NCBI GenBank assembly: GCA_020284085.1
Contig: JACEVL010000019.1
Location: 1,944,498 to 2,008,497, forward strand
Source of the DNA: Aporrectodea caliginosa
Lineage: Eukaryota; Annelida; Clitellata; Crassiclitellata; Lumbricidae
Direction of reading: 5' to 3'
Length of the DNA stretch: 64,000 nucleotides
Below, piece after piece: positions 52,582 to 64,000 of the stretch. Position 1 is the stretch's first letter; each line of letters starts with the position of its first letter. A program made the position numbers and the translations under genes. The notes under the pieces were generated by a model. It was not told where the DNA came from. It worked only from the letters and a program-made list of their open reading frames with translations, and ran no database searches.

Positions 52582-55500
52582 CTGACAAATAATTACAAAA
52601 GCGTTTAGCGAACTGACAAATATTTATGAAACCATTTGGCCTATAGAAATACAATTACGAAAATCATCTGGGCTGGCAAAACAATTACTACAATCATTTG
52701 GCTTATAGAAACACTTATGAAAAGGGGATGGTTTAAAAAAACAATTATGAAAATCCGCTGACCGAGCGACACAATTATACAATCATTGAACTACAAAAAC
52801 AACTGAGAAAAAATGATGGTCTCTTTATAATCTAGTAGGGACGTTAATTAGAAAACAATTAAGTAAGGCAGAGCAATCTTAGCCACAGTCAGACAACTCA
52901 TAAACAACTGTGGCTCAGTGATCAACTAGACCTGGAAGATCCTCCACAGCTCCAACCCATACATAGGCAGAGGCCAATCCAACAACTGGACAACCTTGCC
53001 CTATGCATACACCAAAATGGCTTCACTATTTTACATGCTACGTAGATTAACGATTCTCGACATCACTAATTATAAACCTACCTGATAACCTACTTTTCAT
53101 GCCTAAGTGTTTTCAAATATATCTAGGCCTCCATACATCCATCCACCACCAAATTAGCCATCCATCCATCCATCCATCCATCCATCCATCCATCCATCCA
53201 TCCATCCATCCATCCAACCAGCCAACCAATCAATCAACCAGCCAACAAACCAATCAACCAGCCAACCAACCAATCAATCAACCAGCTAACAAACCAATCA
53301 ACCAGCCAACCAATCAATCAACCAGCCAACCAATTAATCAACCAGCCAACCAACAAACCAATCAGTCAGCCAGCCAATAAATGAACCAGCCAACCAATCA
53401 ACCAGCCAGCCAACCCTTCAATCAACCAGCCAGCCAGCCAGCCAACCAATCGTACCAAGCCCCAGGTTTACAACGTTTTGTGCATATTTTCCAATTGTAA
53501 TTGTAATCACAGAGAGACTCATCAGAGGCAGAGACTTTTGTTTATGTGCCTCAAACGAGTCTCTCGTTAAGATCATTTTGTCTTAATTAACGTCCATGTG
53601 TATGTGTGTTTGTGAATATGGACGAGTGCGTGTTTGGCTGACCAAAGGCAGAACACTTCGGCAACTTCATCACAAGCACAGAACATAGTAACAGCACGTG
53701 ACCTCATCCTAATGCCAGCCACATCAGCCGCAGCAGCAGCAGCAGCAGCAACATACCCTGGCTGTAAATTATTTTAATTGGCCAAGTGAATGGATAAACT
53801 TCACCAAGAAAGTGGTTTCAGATGGCAGTCTGACTTAGCTCCTTCTCCCAGTTCTTCTGGTTAAAAACACAGGCATCATGCAAGTATACAAGTGCATACA
53901 AGTTCGCATATTATATGCATGCGATGCTGCATATCATTTGTTAAGATCACCTCTTCATATAAAGAAACCTAATCAATAATAATTAATAATTACGACAATT
54001 TATATGGCACCATAACACGGCCATGCCGTTACAAGGGTGCCAAAGGGACTTTCTGCGCTAGCCGAAATGATACTGAAGTTCGTTAAAAATAATTATTCAC
54101 AATTAATATACTCCTAGCATCCAATGTACAAGGTATCGGCTGATGGTCCACCCTAAAGCAAGCCATGATTCCAGTCAGTAAGAGTAAAGGTTCATTTGTA
54201 AGTAAGCAGTGCTTTGGAGACTAGAGACGTCAGAACTGGTGGGCTCCCTCCCGTGCACAAAGATTCCCACAAAAATTACATCATGTTCAGATTTCTTGGA
54301 CCTGGTTATGTATCGAGGGTGAGGAATGACATCTGAAGTCCACAGCACATGGAAACCTCACCATCCAGTGCTCAGTCCTTTGCAGATGGAAGAAAATACA
54401 GCATCCAGGTATCTCTCGAACCACCCAGTCTGCGCTGGACAGGCACTCATCAACAACCAGTGAGCAAGAGAATTCTTAGGCTTTTAAAGTATTCACGTAT
54501 GAATATATGTATGTATGTATGCATATATGTGAGTATGTATGCATACATGTGTGCATAAATATGTATGAGTATTTACCACGTGTGCATTATGAGCAATCAA
54601 TGACTAAGTAAAACAGCCTATGACTGCCTCCTAGTCTCTGCTAATTCCATGGATGCTGCAGTAAATGAATCCAGACAGGCTGCTGATGCAGGGAAGCTGT
54701 ACCCACTTTCTCACTCATTCTGGCGCCACGCTAACACTTCCAGATGTAAAGAATCGGTCAGCACGAACCATGAATGACACCATAACTATTCTATTGCTCA
54801 CTAGTACACTAGCCAAATCACGAATGGTCCAGTCTTATAAACTGGTAAGGAAAGGTAAAGTAATGACAACAAACGCAACACGCCTTTGTTCAACCGACAA
54901 ATACCAGCAATAACAGAAAAGGTATAAGCAAGACCAGCAAAAGTGATGATAATAACATGGGAAACAGCAACAACAACATAAGTTATATAGCAATAACAGC
55001 AATGGTAAAATTAATACAAAATAAGAGCAATTTGGACTTTAGTATACATGAGAGGAGCACAGTAGAGTTAGGGCTGACAAATGACTGAACAATTACAAAT
55101 AATTAATTCACAAACAATGATTCATTCATTCATTTACAGCATCTATATAATGCCTCTCCAAGATAACTACTCAGAGGTGTTCCCAGCCCAACCCAGCGGA
55201 AGGAAACAGTTTTCAACCATGACCACCAAATGCCTCACACCTGGAACTGATGATGACAATGACAAGTGACATTAATGACAAAGGTATTTACCAACAGCAG
55301 TAATTGCAAAGATAATGACAGTAACAACAAAGAAAAATGCAATAACAGAAACTTAGCAGTGCTTAATTAACAGTAAAATTAACATAACATACAGCAAAGA
55401 TAACAGCAACAGTGGTTAGATATCGTAACTGCATCAATAACAGTGCTTTTCAGCAACATTAGTAAAACTGTGCATTATAGCTAGTAGTAGTAATATCTAT

Positions 55501-56457
55501 AATAAGCACATTGTTTATTGTGGTAGCAATGGCAACACTAATAGCAACAGCCACAGCAACAGTAGTATCAAATGCAAGTACAGATGAACCATAAAATGCT
55601 ACTTAGAATTCTTTTGCCAGTGGAAAATGCAGCAGCATCTTACGTTTAATTTGAATCAACAGCAGCAGCAACTGGCACCCGCGTCATTGGCATTAGACCT
55701 CTCCATCTCTAGATGCCAAAGAACAGTAAAGCCCTTCCTAAGAAAACGGGCTCTAGACAGTGCTCAGTTTCTTCAGCCTACACTCTTAGAAGCAATGTAT
55801 GGAAACAGAAGACGATAATAGCATTGCACGAACGCTCATAGACATTTATACCTGTCCGACCAGTGACCAAAGCACAGTCAATGTGGCTTATAGTGCTCAA
55901 TGTGACCTTTCAAAAAAAATTAAACAAAACTGTCTGACTGTAGGTAACATTTAATGCATATATATTGTACAACTGTTTTAATTCTCTGCACTGCACAAGT
56001 ACATGTGTGTGTCATATTAAACATACTTTACATATACAATAGCCACATAAATAATTTATAATCGTAAACTCCACATGTGTGAAGTGCTTCTCTAAAGCCA
56101 AGTGCAGATTTTCACATTAGTTTCAGCTGTTTGCAGACATTACTTGTGAGATTGTATACTGCTAATCAAAGTTCTGTCTTTTTCAAACAGCTGATAGTAA
56201 CAGTTTATTTACTGATATCCCCACATCAAAAACCGATGGAGTCACATTACATATGTTTCTAAGATCACATGCCTAATGTTGGACTGTAGTTTCTCTTTAA
56301 TGATTCTCTGTCATAACAAAGAGGATGAGCTTCGCCACCCTTCTTTATACTGAGGCTTTGGACTGGCACCACCCTGAAGCGGCAGTGGACAAATGAATTT
56401 CAGACTGCCACTTATAACCTACTAACTTCTGGATAAAGGATCCACTTGTCCATCAAA
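52582..56457. other. RIPOR upstream/first-intron sequence, low complexity
   Basis: No exon was recognised. It holds the CCAT and CCAACCAG repeats (53156-53452), an ATGT tract (about 54498-54560), and many AACAG/AATAACAG triplet-like stretches (about 54850-55580). Upstream RIPOR exons may lie here or beyond the window. Confidence 0.45.
53156..53452. repeat. CCAT microsatellite joined to CCAACCAGC/AATCAATC minisatellite
   Basis: A pure (CCAT)n tract (about 53156-53216) passes into a longer array of CCAACCAG and AATCAATCAACCAG units. The array is an open frame only because the repeat lacks stops. Confidence 0.88.
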
Positions 56458-56605
56458 GCTGTTAAATGTTCACTCTAAGCTGTGCAATGTGCTCTCTAAG
56501 CTGTGCAATGTTCCCTCTAAGTTGTGTTCACTCTAAGCTGTAAAATGTTCACTCTAAGCTGTCCAATGTTCCCTCTGAGCTGTGTAATGGTCCCTCTAAG
56601 CCGGC
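56458..56605 (+). repeat. Tandem array of a hAT MITE terminus
   Basis: About seven imperfect ~21-base units of CAATGTTCCCTCTAAGCTGTG. The unit equals the right end (inverted) of the intact MITE at 6778-7167. After the last unit the sequence continues GTGCACACTCGACTTTA, resembling the inner part of that element, so the array may be an element end amplified in place. Confidence 0.78.
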
Positions 56606-57177
56606 CATGTGCACACTCGACTTTAAGGATACCAACTGCAATCACATCCTTCTAGCACAAAAATTTTAAAAGTTATATTTAGCTCACTGTTGAAAAAGCC
56701 AGTATATTTAGCCCACTATATTCAAAAGGCATTTAGTTGCAGTTTAACGATGCATCATAACGAAGATAAGGCCAAAACAAAATAATGGTGTGTTTCCGGT
56801 AACCCGACCGACTCACTTTTTGCCGCGACTCAGCGGAAAATTTTGTAAAAAAAAAAATTTTTCCGGAAAATTTAAAAAAAATTTTTTTTTCCTACTTCAC
56901 ATACATTAAGCCTTTGCATGCCGGTGATGCAGAATCGCGACATTATAGGTGCATTCACTGAAGCAGAGACGTTCGGAAACTAGCGGTCTTTCAATGGAAA
57001 GAATGGTGCCGTAAATTACAGCAATAAAAGGGCTAAAGTGTGGAGTTTGGGAGAGGGAGGTAATAGACCCGAAAGTGGTGGATTTTCTCAGGGTAATTTG
57101 ACAGGGTTATTTCACAAATCTGACCCCCATATTCATTGTATCAGAAATACCTATTATCGTACGTGCCATTATAAAAG

Positions 57178-57466
57178 TAAAGCCTCCTAATAGCAATCAG
57201 CCTACTTAACAACCTCCGTAGCATTCTACTTTCGTAGCAACCAGCCTTCTTAGCAACCAAGCTTTGTAGCAAGCAGCCTCTATGTCAGCCTCATTAGCAA
57301 CCAGTTTCAAAGTCAGACTTGGCCCCTTTAGCAACCGCCTTCCTTAGCAACAGTTATCCTTAGAAACTGTCCTGCTTAGCAACTGCCTTCATTAGCAACT
57401 AGTCTCCTTAACAACCAGTCTTCATAGCATCCAATCTTCGTAGCAAGCAGTCTCCTTAGCAGACGA
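57178..57466. repeat. Degenerate ~16-bp minisatellite (CTTAGCAACCAGYCT)
   Basis: Roughly 15-18 imperfect units of CCTTCTTAGCAACCAG-type sequence. No coding capacity; it lies upstream of or within the first intron of RIPOR. Confidence 0.75.
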
Positions 57467-60400
57467 CGTTAGGAAACCATATTTCTTTCTATGCAGCGTT
57501 AATAATATTATAACAATAAATGGGCTCAATGTTTCCCATGGACAATTTACACACATGTATGATGTTGAGGAGATAACAGACACCGAAAAGTCAGCGATTT
57601 TCTCACGTTACCACCCATGCATATTTCCTAAAGAGCCGTTGTCTGCTACACGTTTATTGTTTAATGTACATAATCCATAATTCCTTCCCCACCCCTGCCC
57701 CTTCCATTTCACCTTGCAAGAAAAATGATGTCAGCAAAAATGAAATAAATAAGATTGTTTTCTACAGCAGTTTGTAGGTACATTCTGCAAAAGGCATTTT
57801 TAATACTCGCATAGAAAATACATACTTTGGTACAGCATGTACCGCTGTGCATAAATGGGCAGTGGCGTAATTTTGGGAAATCAAAACACACCATTATTTT
57901 TTTTGGCCTAATTAGCATCACCCTTCTTCTTTATCCAGGCTTGAGAGTTGAGACTCGCACTACCCGAAAAAGGCAGTGGTGGAGATCATTCAGAAGGCCA
58001 AAACTTTCATGTTGCATGTTGTGAAATGATACAGCAATATCAACAAGCTGCAGGCTTTGAAATTGGCTCAAAGACAGTCAGATTCATCTGCGGTCTACAT
58101 AGTGCACATCACAGTAGCTAAAGAAATAAATGAGGCATTTTCAAGAGGCTCAATGAATCCATGTTGCAGCCTTTCATCTAGAGCCTAATAGAACTCAGTA
58201 ATATACAGTATACACGGTCGGTCGTTGGCAATCACACAAGGGGTCATCCATGAAGGACGTCCACAATGGGGAAGGAGGTCAACAAACTGAGGAAAAGGGG
58301 AGGGGTATGCCAAAAATGCAGAGGATCACAGCTACATTTGGTAGATAATTTCACCACCACTTTGGTGTCAGTCAATATTCGTTTTATTCATAATCCAAGC
58401 TGTCATAGACAGCAACTTGTTACAATCAGACATATCTAATGTCACAATAAGAGTCTAGCCTCCAACCAACTGATGAGTGAGGAAGAAAAAGAGAAGACAG
58501 AGTCAATATACATCCCTATAAAGAACATTTGAGATGAAATTACATTCGTCTTTGATAGGCAGCGTTAAAGTTATGTGTCATAGAAAGAAGGTGGTAGCTG
58601 CTTTGTCAGAGAGGAGGAAACAGGCTTCGCAGTACATGGTTTGTGTCTGACGGGATGCCTGCAAATATACGGTCAGACGACAGCAGACAGTCTGTGTACT
58701 TTGTTGGATCGAATTGAGTCACTTTGCTGGATGGCAAAGTATCAGATTACCCCACAGAGTAGTGGAGTTTGCTCTGCAAGATCAATAGCATAGCCTCATT
58801 TAGGTCTTCGTATTCCACTGCAAAGAGGAGGGGTAATGCCAAACGCGGACAACACCAAGGGAAGGGTCAAAATTTTTATGGACACCCTTTACTGTTGACC
58901 CCAAAGACCACTGAGACTCAATAGAACAGTATATAAAGTTATAAACCTAAAGTTAACTTGTCTTTAGGCTGTTGAATACAATGTCATATTATAGACTTTC
59001 ACAGTCTTTCAGTTTAGGCCTAATAAGTGGACCATATAGAGCACAGGGCCAAACTGTTGCAGCCCATGCAGCAGGCCAGTGCATGCATGGCCCAAAAATA
59101 GAAACCATTGCTAGGGAGAGGGAGGAGATCAAACATGCTGTGTGCCTTCAATGTCAAGAACTGGTAAGAAGACACGCATCCCTGATCCAAAGTAAACGAC
59201 AATCGATTGACAGGAAATAGAGAAACAGAGAGAAAACATTGCATGTCAACTGAGGCCCAAGTCCCGGAGACAGCTGTCCCAATGTCCCGGATTTAGGGAT
59301 AACTCAGCAGACGCTTGGGGGGGTGTGACATACCTCTCTAGGGGATACAACTACTACAAATGGATAGACCCGGATTAGAACGCTTTCCATAACCTTCAGG
59401 TTGCAGCTGCACTTTCCAAATTCCTCTTTCTCTATTTCTCTGTGTGGCCTGGGGTGACACTGGACCAGACATTGACCTACTCTGAACATGTGACAACAGT
59501 ATGACGCTACACACCACTCGAACTATACATCTCTCTCTCCTCCCTCTTCTCTCTCCCTCCGTCCTTCCATATATATATATCTCTCTCTCCAACTTCATAC
59601 TGCCACATGGATGCTCTGCCAAGGATGGTCCTCATTCTGGAACAGGGTTCTATGCAAACAGCCACATCAGCTTCTTCTCCTTTCTAAGCGTCTATTTCAC
59701 TTGCGACTGAAGAGCATTCTATTCAACCACGGTCTTGTATTGTCAGATTGCGAGTACCTCTGATGAGGTTTATGAGGAGGAGCTACATAAATGAACACTT
59801 ACAAATAACTACTACCACTAGACAACTAGTACTATCATTATCATAATCGTCATTATGTTATCATTATTCGATTATGCTGATGAAAAATAAGAAAAATAAC
59901 AGTGTAAGTAATAACTGTTCTTGTGTTTATCATCACTATCACTACTATAATATTGTTGTTATTATGATTATTAGTAATATTCAGTAATGCAAAACGCTGT
60001 AATGTAACTGGACATTTTTATAATGCATCATTCAAAGTACTTCTCATAGACATTCATCACAGGCTTCAGTGTAACCACCAAGTCACAGACACAGAGAAGT
60101 GTGATTTCAGTGCAACTGCAAGAAGATGAAGCAAACTGCACCATCTCTAGTTGCACAGCCACTTGTCCTTGGTTGGTCATGGTGATGGTGGTGGTGGTGT
60201 TCATGGTGGAGGCGGTGGTGGTGGAGGTGGTGTTCATGGTGGTGATGGTGGAGGTGGTGGTGACGGTGGCTGAGGCAAGAGATGGATTTAGTGGTGTATG
60301 ATTTCGATTGGGTGAAATCTCTCTCCTTCAACTTTCCATTGAGTTTAAAGTTTCTTAAGACCTGACAGGAGACTAAATAATATTGACACAGGCGGGCACA

Positions 60401-63400
60401 GCTGCCTGCTCCACCAGACAGTGGCTATCTGTCTCCACTCACCCCACCACAATCACAGGTTAGCCTTCCTCCTCAGTGTCTACTGTCTTTACAAGGAGAA
60501 AGGACGAAAATCCAACAAAGCAAGGTCGAATACCATTGTCATCATCATCATAATCACCATCATTACAGCCAACCAGTGACCTCTAAGCCCCTCACATGGA
60601 ATAGAACAAACCCCCCACTCTGACCAACATTATATATAAGACTCTATTGTGGGCCATTATATTATCAGAAATCAACAACCGCCCCACCTCTGGCAACTGT
60701 GGGAGATCGTTCTCCACCCCTCCCCCATTGGTAGACGCCAACAGCCACCATCATCTCTATAACTCCTTCAAAGGAATTTTTTTATCCATCTGCAACAATG
60801 TTTCTTTCAAGTTTTCCATCAATTCCACCACAACACAACTGTGGACTATAATTGAAAGATGGAAATAATAAATACATGTGACCTACTTTATCTCACCTTG
60901 CTAACAGTAAATTGTGCAATTTTTCACATGGATGAGTCATTCTACTTGTGTAACTGAGCAAACAATGCATTAGGGTTGATTTAGGAATAAGGTGAACTCG
61001 CTGTCAGCAGTAATTAGCATAGTGGATAAAATTGTTTACATATGAAAATTAGTTTGTGAGCTGGGAGGCAAATTGAAGGCCTAGGCAAGGCCAGGCCTCA
61101 GTAGGAGAGGGAATGACCAGACAGGGAAGCCATCCAAATCATTGAGGTCATTTCATTATCTGATGAGGAAGCTCAGCCACTCTGGCTAAAACAAGGCTAT
61201 GCAAACATCCTGTTCTCTTGCATTAAATTAAGAGATGAAGGCAAGACAATATGGTGATGAGAGGTGATGATTACTATGATAGAAATGTAGTCATCGATGG
61301 TGGTGGTGGTGTTGGTGGTGGTGACGATGATGATGATGATGATGACCTCATTTATCTGCTAAAATAAGCAATAACTGCAATTTTTAATACAGGAAATTTA
61401 ATCCTGTTATCTTCTAATTACTCTAATTACTCCTCCTCCTTCTATTCCTCTTCCTCCAGTCCTTATTGCCACCACCATCACCAGCTACAGCATGAAAATC
61501 ACCATCCAGTACCAGCATCACCAAAACCACTATCATCATCAACAATACCAGTGATTAAAGTAATAATTTATTTATTAATTTCTAGACCTGGTTTTGAGAT
61601 ATTGTCCTATAAGCATGTCAATACAATCAGATTTCTTCCATGATGGTCTTTAGCCACCTGTGGTGGGCTGACCCATATAAACAAACCATACCTGAAAATC
61701 AATCAGGTGTAAAATTTGTCAAATGGAACACCTGCAGCTAGAGCTAGAGTTGTTAAAGGTTACAATGTCATGCATAACAGGTCAACCTCATTGGCAAAAC
61801 TACCTACTAGGGATTTTGTAGCATGTGTTTAATTCATTTAGAATTTTGGAATCCCAAACAAAAATACCTCATTCAGTACATTGTCTGATGCAGCTTTGTT
61901 ACAAAACTACTCTGGGACACACAATGTGACAATTTGCTTAATAACAGGGAAAATTCTAAGGAAGCATTTAATAAGAGATCCAGACTCATGCTATGATGAT
62001 GCACAATGTTTCCAGGAATGGATTCATTTTTGTGCACCGGTATAGTGATCAGCTGAGGTAACTTTAATGTTTAATGTAACATCACATACTGTAACTAGAC
62101 ATTTGGAAAAGTGGTAATAAAAGACCAACCACTTACCTTACCTAACCTCATGTCAGACAATGCATCAATTACTGGTGCTAATATATATATATATATTGTT
62201 TTTTTACATTTTTAAAATAAGTCTGTTATACAGGTACACACAGTCTTTAATGTGGTTTTACTCAATTATTTATTCTTACCTGATAACTTCTACAGTGGCT
62301 GATATTAAGTTGTTAACAAATTTAATCCCATGGTTTGGTCATGCAGAAAGAATACCAGTTGCCACGAAATGCATCGTGTGTAAGAAGCAAAGGAACGAGA
62401 AACAAAGGAAGATCAAGTGAACTGTGCAGGATAGACAATACTAACAAAGACAAAATATGACTTGGACTAAACATAAGAAAAGAAAACCGTACATATCACA
62501 AATATACATATGTAGATTATCTATTTGCACCCACTGCTGCCAAATGGCTGTCATCAGGAACCACGATGATGATGATGATAATAATAATGATGACGATGAC
62601 ACATTTTCACACTGAAGTACATATTCTCCATTTTGCTCATTCTTTCATTTTGCTCCTGTCCACATATATATTATTTTACCCACAAATTGCACCCACATTC
62701 TCCACAACCCTTACCCACAAATTGCACCCACCCAACCCACACACATCAGATGGAGATCACAATGGTGGCTAGAATGTATTATAGATCCTATTTTGTTTAA
62801 TTGAAGTGTTGTTTATTTATCCATATTTGTGTTTTTCTCCAATTTCATGTCAGCATATTGGATTTCAAAATACAAACTGAAAACAGCGTCTGGGGAAAAA
62901 GCCAACTGCAGAGTCTCAAGCAAAACACACATACACAAAAACACAACAGTTTAAAATCAGTCTGTCCTTTTGTCTGTCTGCCTGTTCACCAATCTGTCTA
63001 TGTGTCGCTCTGTCTTGCTGTCTTTGGATCTGCCTGCATATCTATCTGTTACTGTGTCTGTGTGTCTAGCTATGCTTGCCGGCCTGTATGCATGCATGCA
63101 GGCAAGGGGGAAGGCAGGGTAGGGAATGAACTGGGCTTTAGGAAGAATCAAATTTCCGGACCTGGCATTAAAGAGCTTTCACATTATTTCCCTAAAATTG
63201 AGGAGTTATTGTCGAAGAGCTCTGAAGGTCCGGCCAAACTTTGTCCTTGCCCGTGGGACATCTGAGTCGGCTATAATGCTTTCATCAAAATAATCAGCCA
63301 ATATAATCAAGTTAAGTGTCAACTTCTATTTGCTAATGAGGCATAGCATTGCATGGTGATTTAACTGCATTTAAGTGTGCTGAATAGTGCAGTCCATTAT

Positions 63401-64000
63401 AGCAATACATAAGACTCAAATTAAACATGGAGGAAAGTGCTGGAACTGCAAAAAGGCCAAAGATTTTTCCATTAACACTAATTTACAGTAAAGGCCAGTG
63501 CTCAGAATTGATGATGATAAAGTTGTTGATGCTGCTGATAATGATGACATTAACACTGATTAGACGTTAACATTGATGTAGATGCAGATCACAAAGGTGA
63601 TGATGATAATGATGATGATGTTGATGCCACTGATGGTCATGTAGATCATGACAATTATGATGGTATCAACGTGTTGCAATGCAAGACTTGCAAAATTTCC
63701 TGCTCAAGACTTAGGAGCCATCCTATATTTAGAACTATAGAAACAAGCAAAAACTCTGAAATGATGCTTGTTGAAAATACAGAGTAGTAGGATGAAACTA
63801 CGCAATGTTAGCCAACAATTTTTCCCACCCTTATCGATAGGTACTTCGAAGGCGCTATATAAATACACAGATATACATGTAACATATTCGATCTGATCTT
63901 TCATGTAACATACTATCACAGAATGTAAAACTCCAGCATGCTCAAATCAAACCAGGAAATATACAAAAACAAGTGTTTTGTCAACATCTGTGGACTTGGT
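57467..64000. other. Non-coding, repeat-rich right flank
   Basis: No gene was recognised. Simple repeats include GGT/GGTGGT (60176-60275), GGT/GAT (61298-61345), GAT (62563-62600 and 63592-63640) and a degenerate CTGT tract (about 62960-63075). The region around 57855 begins CAGTGGCGTAATTTTGGG, a sequence typical of DNA transposon ends, but its partner was not found. Open frames up to 154 codons are repeat-derived. Confidence 0.4.

Noticed and set aside
53099..53380. 93-codon frame rich in Pro/Asn/Gln/Ser
   Set aside because: Encoded by CCAT and CCAACCAG repeats, with no sign of a gene.
59304..59622. Possible upstream RIPOR exon ending at a strong donor (CCTAGAG|GTATGT)
   Set aside because: The open frame ends in phase 1, but the exon at 52581 requires phase 2, and the residues do not resemble RIPOR N-termini.
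60028..60331. His/Thr-rich and Val-rich frames
   Set aside because: They arise from a GGT/CAC trinucleotide repeat read in different frames.
62801..63265. 154-codon open frame on the plus strand
   Set aside because: Its middle is a degenerate CTGT microsatellite (Cys/Val/Ser pattern) and the rest is unlike any protein I know.

Overview
The window is animal nuclear DNA. It is AT-rich and intron-dense, with spliceosomal GT-AG (and apparently some GC-AG) introns, tRNA-derived SINEs, many short DNA transposons and long microsatellites. Two conserved animal genes can be rebuilt exon by exon, and they are transcribed towards each other. I see no bacterial genes, CRISPR, rRNA or bona fide tRNA genes. 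The protein matches and the repeat style suggest a marine invertebrate, perhaps a non-vertebrate deuterostome; the organism call is inference and weak.

Layout. 1-3470: a 1.1 kb element with inverted ends, other repeat fragments, and the presumed promoter of gene 1. 3471-24580 (+): a complete SAFB/SLTM-type scaffold attachment factor in 19 phase-consistent coding exons (976 codons) with a SAP domain, an acidic region, an RRM, a Lys-rich region, a long Arg/Glu helix and a C-terminus ending RRY. Its introns carry several transposons with target-site duplications, including one element nested in another in intron 10. 24581-31974: 7.4 kb between the two 3' ends, with a hAT remnant that keeps a BED-finger fragment, an inverted-end element and a LINE 3' fragment. 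31975-52581 (-): a RIPOR (FAM65) family gene in 16 recognised coding exons, including one duplicated exon. 5' coding exon(s) and one small internal exon were not found. 52582-64000: no exon recognised; this is the first intron or upstream region of RIPOR, dominated by simple repeats and minisatellites.

The two genes are not functionally linked in any way visible here: SAFB proteins work in the nucleus on chromatin and RNA, and RIPOR proteins bind Rho GTPases in the cytoplasm. The most notable findings are a near-identical, in-frame duplicated RIPOR exon differing only at two synonymous sites; an intronic minisatellite that repeats a RIPOR 5' splice site about nine times; a transposon nested in another, with perfect 8-bp and 9-bp target duplications; and a tandem array built from the end of a hAT MITE whose intact copy lies 50 kb away in the SAFB gene. 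I found no clear previously undescribed gene system.
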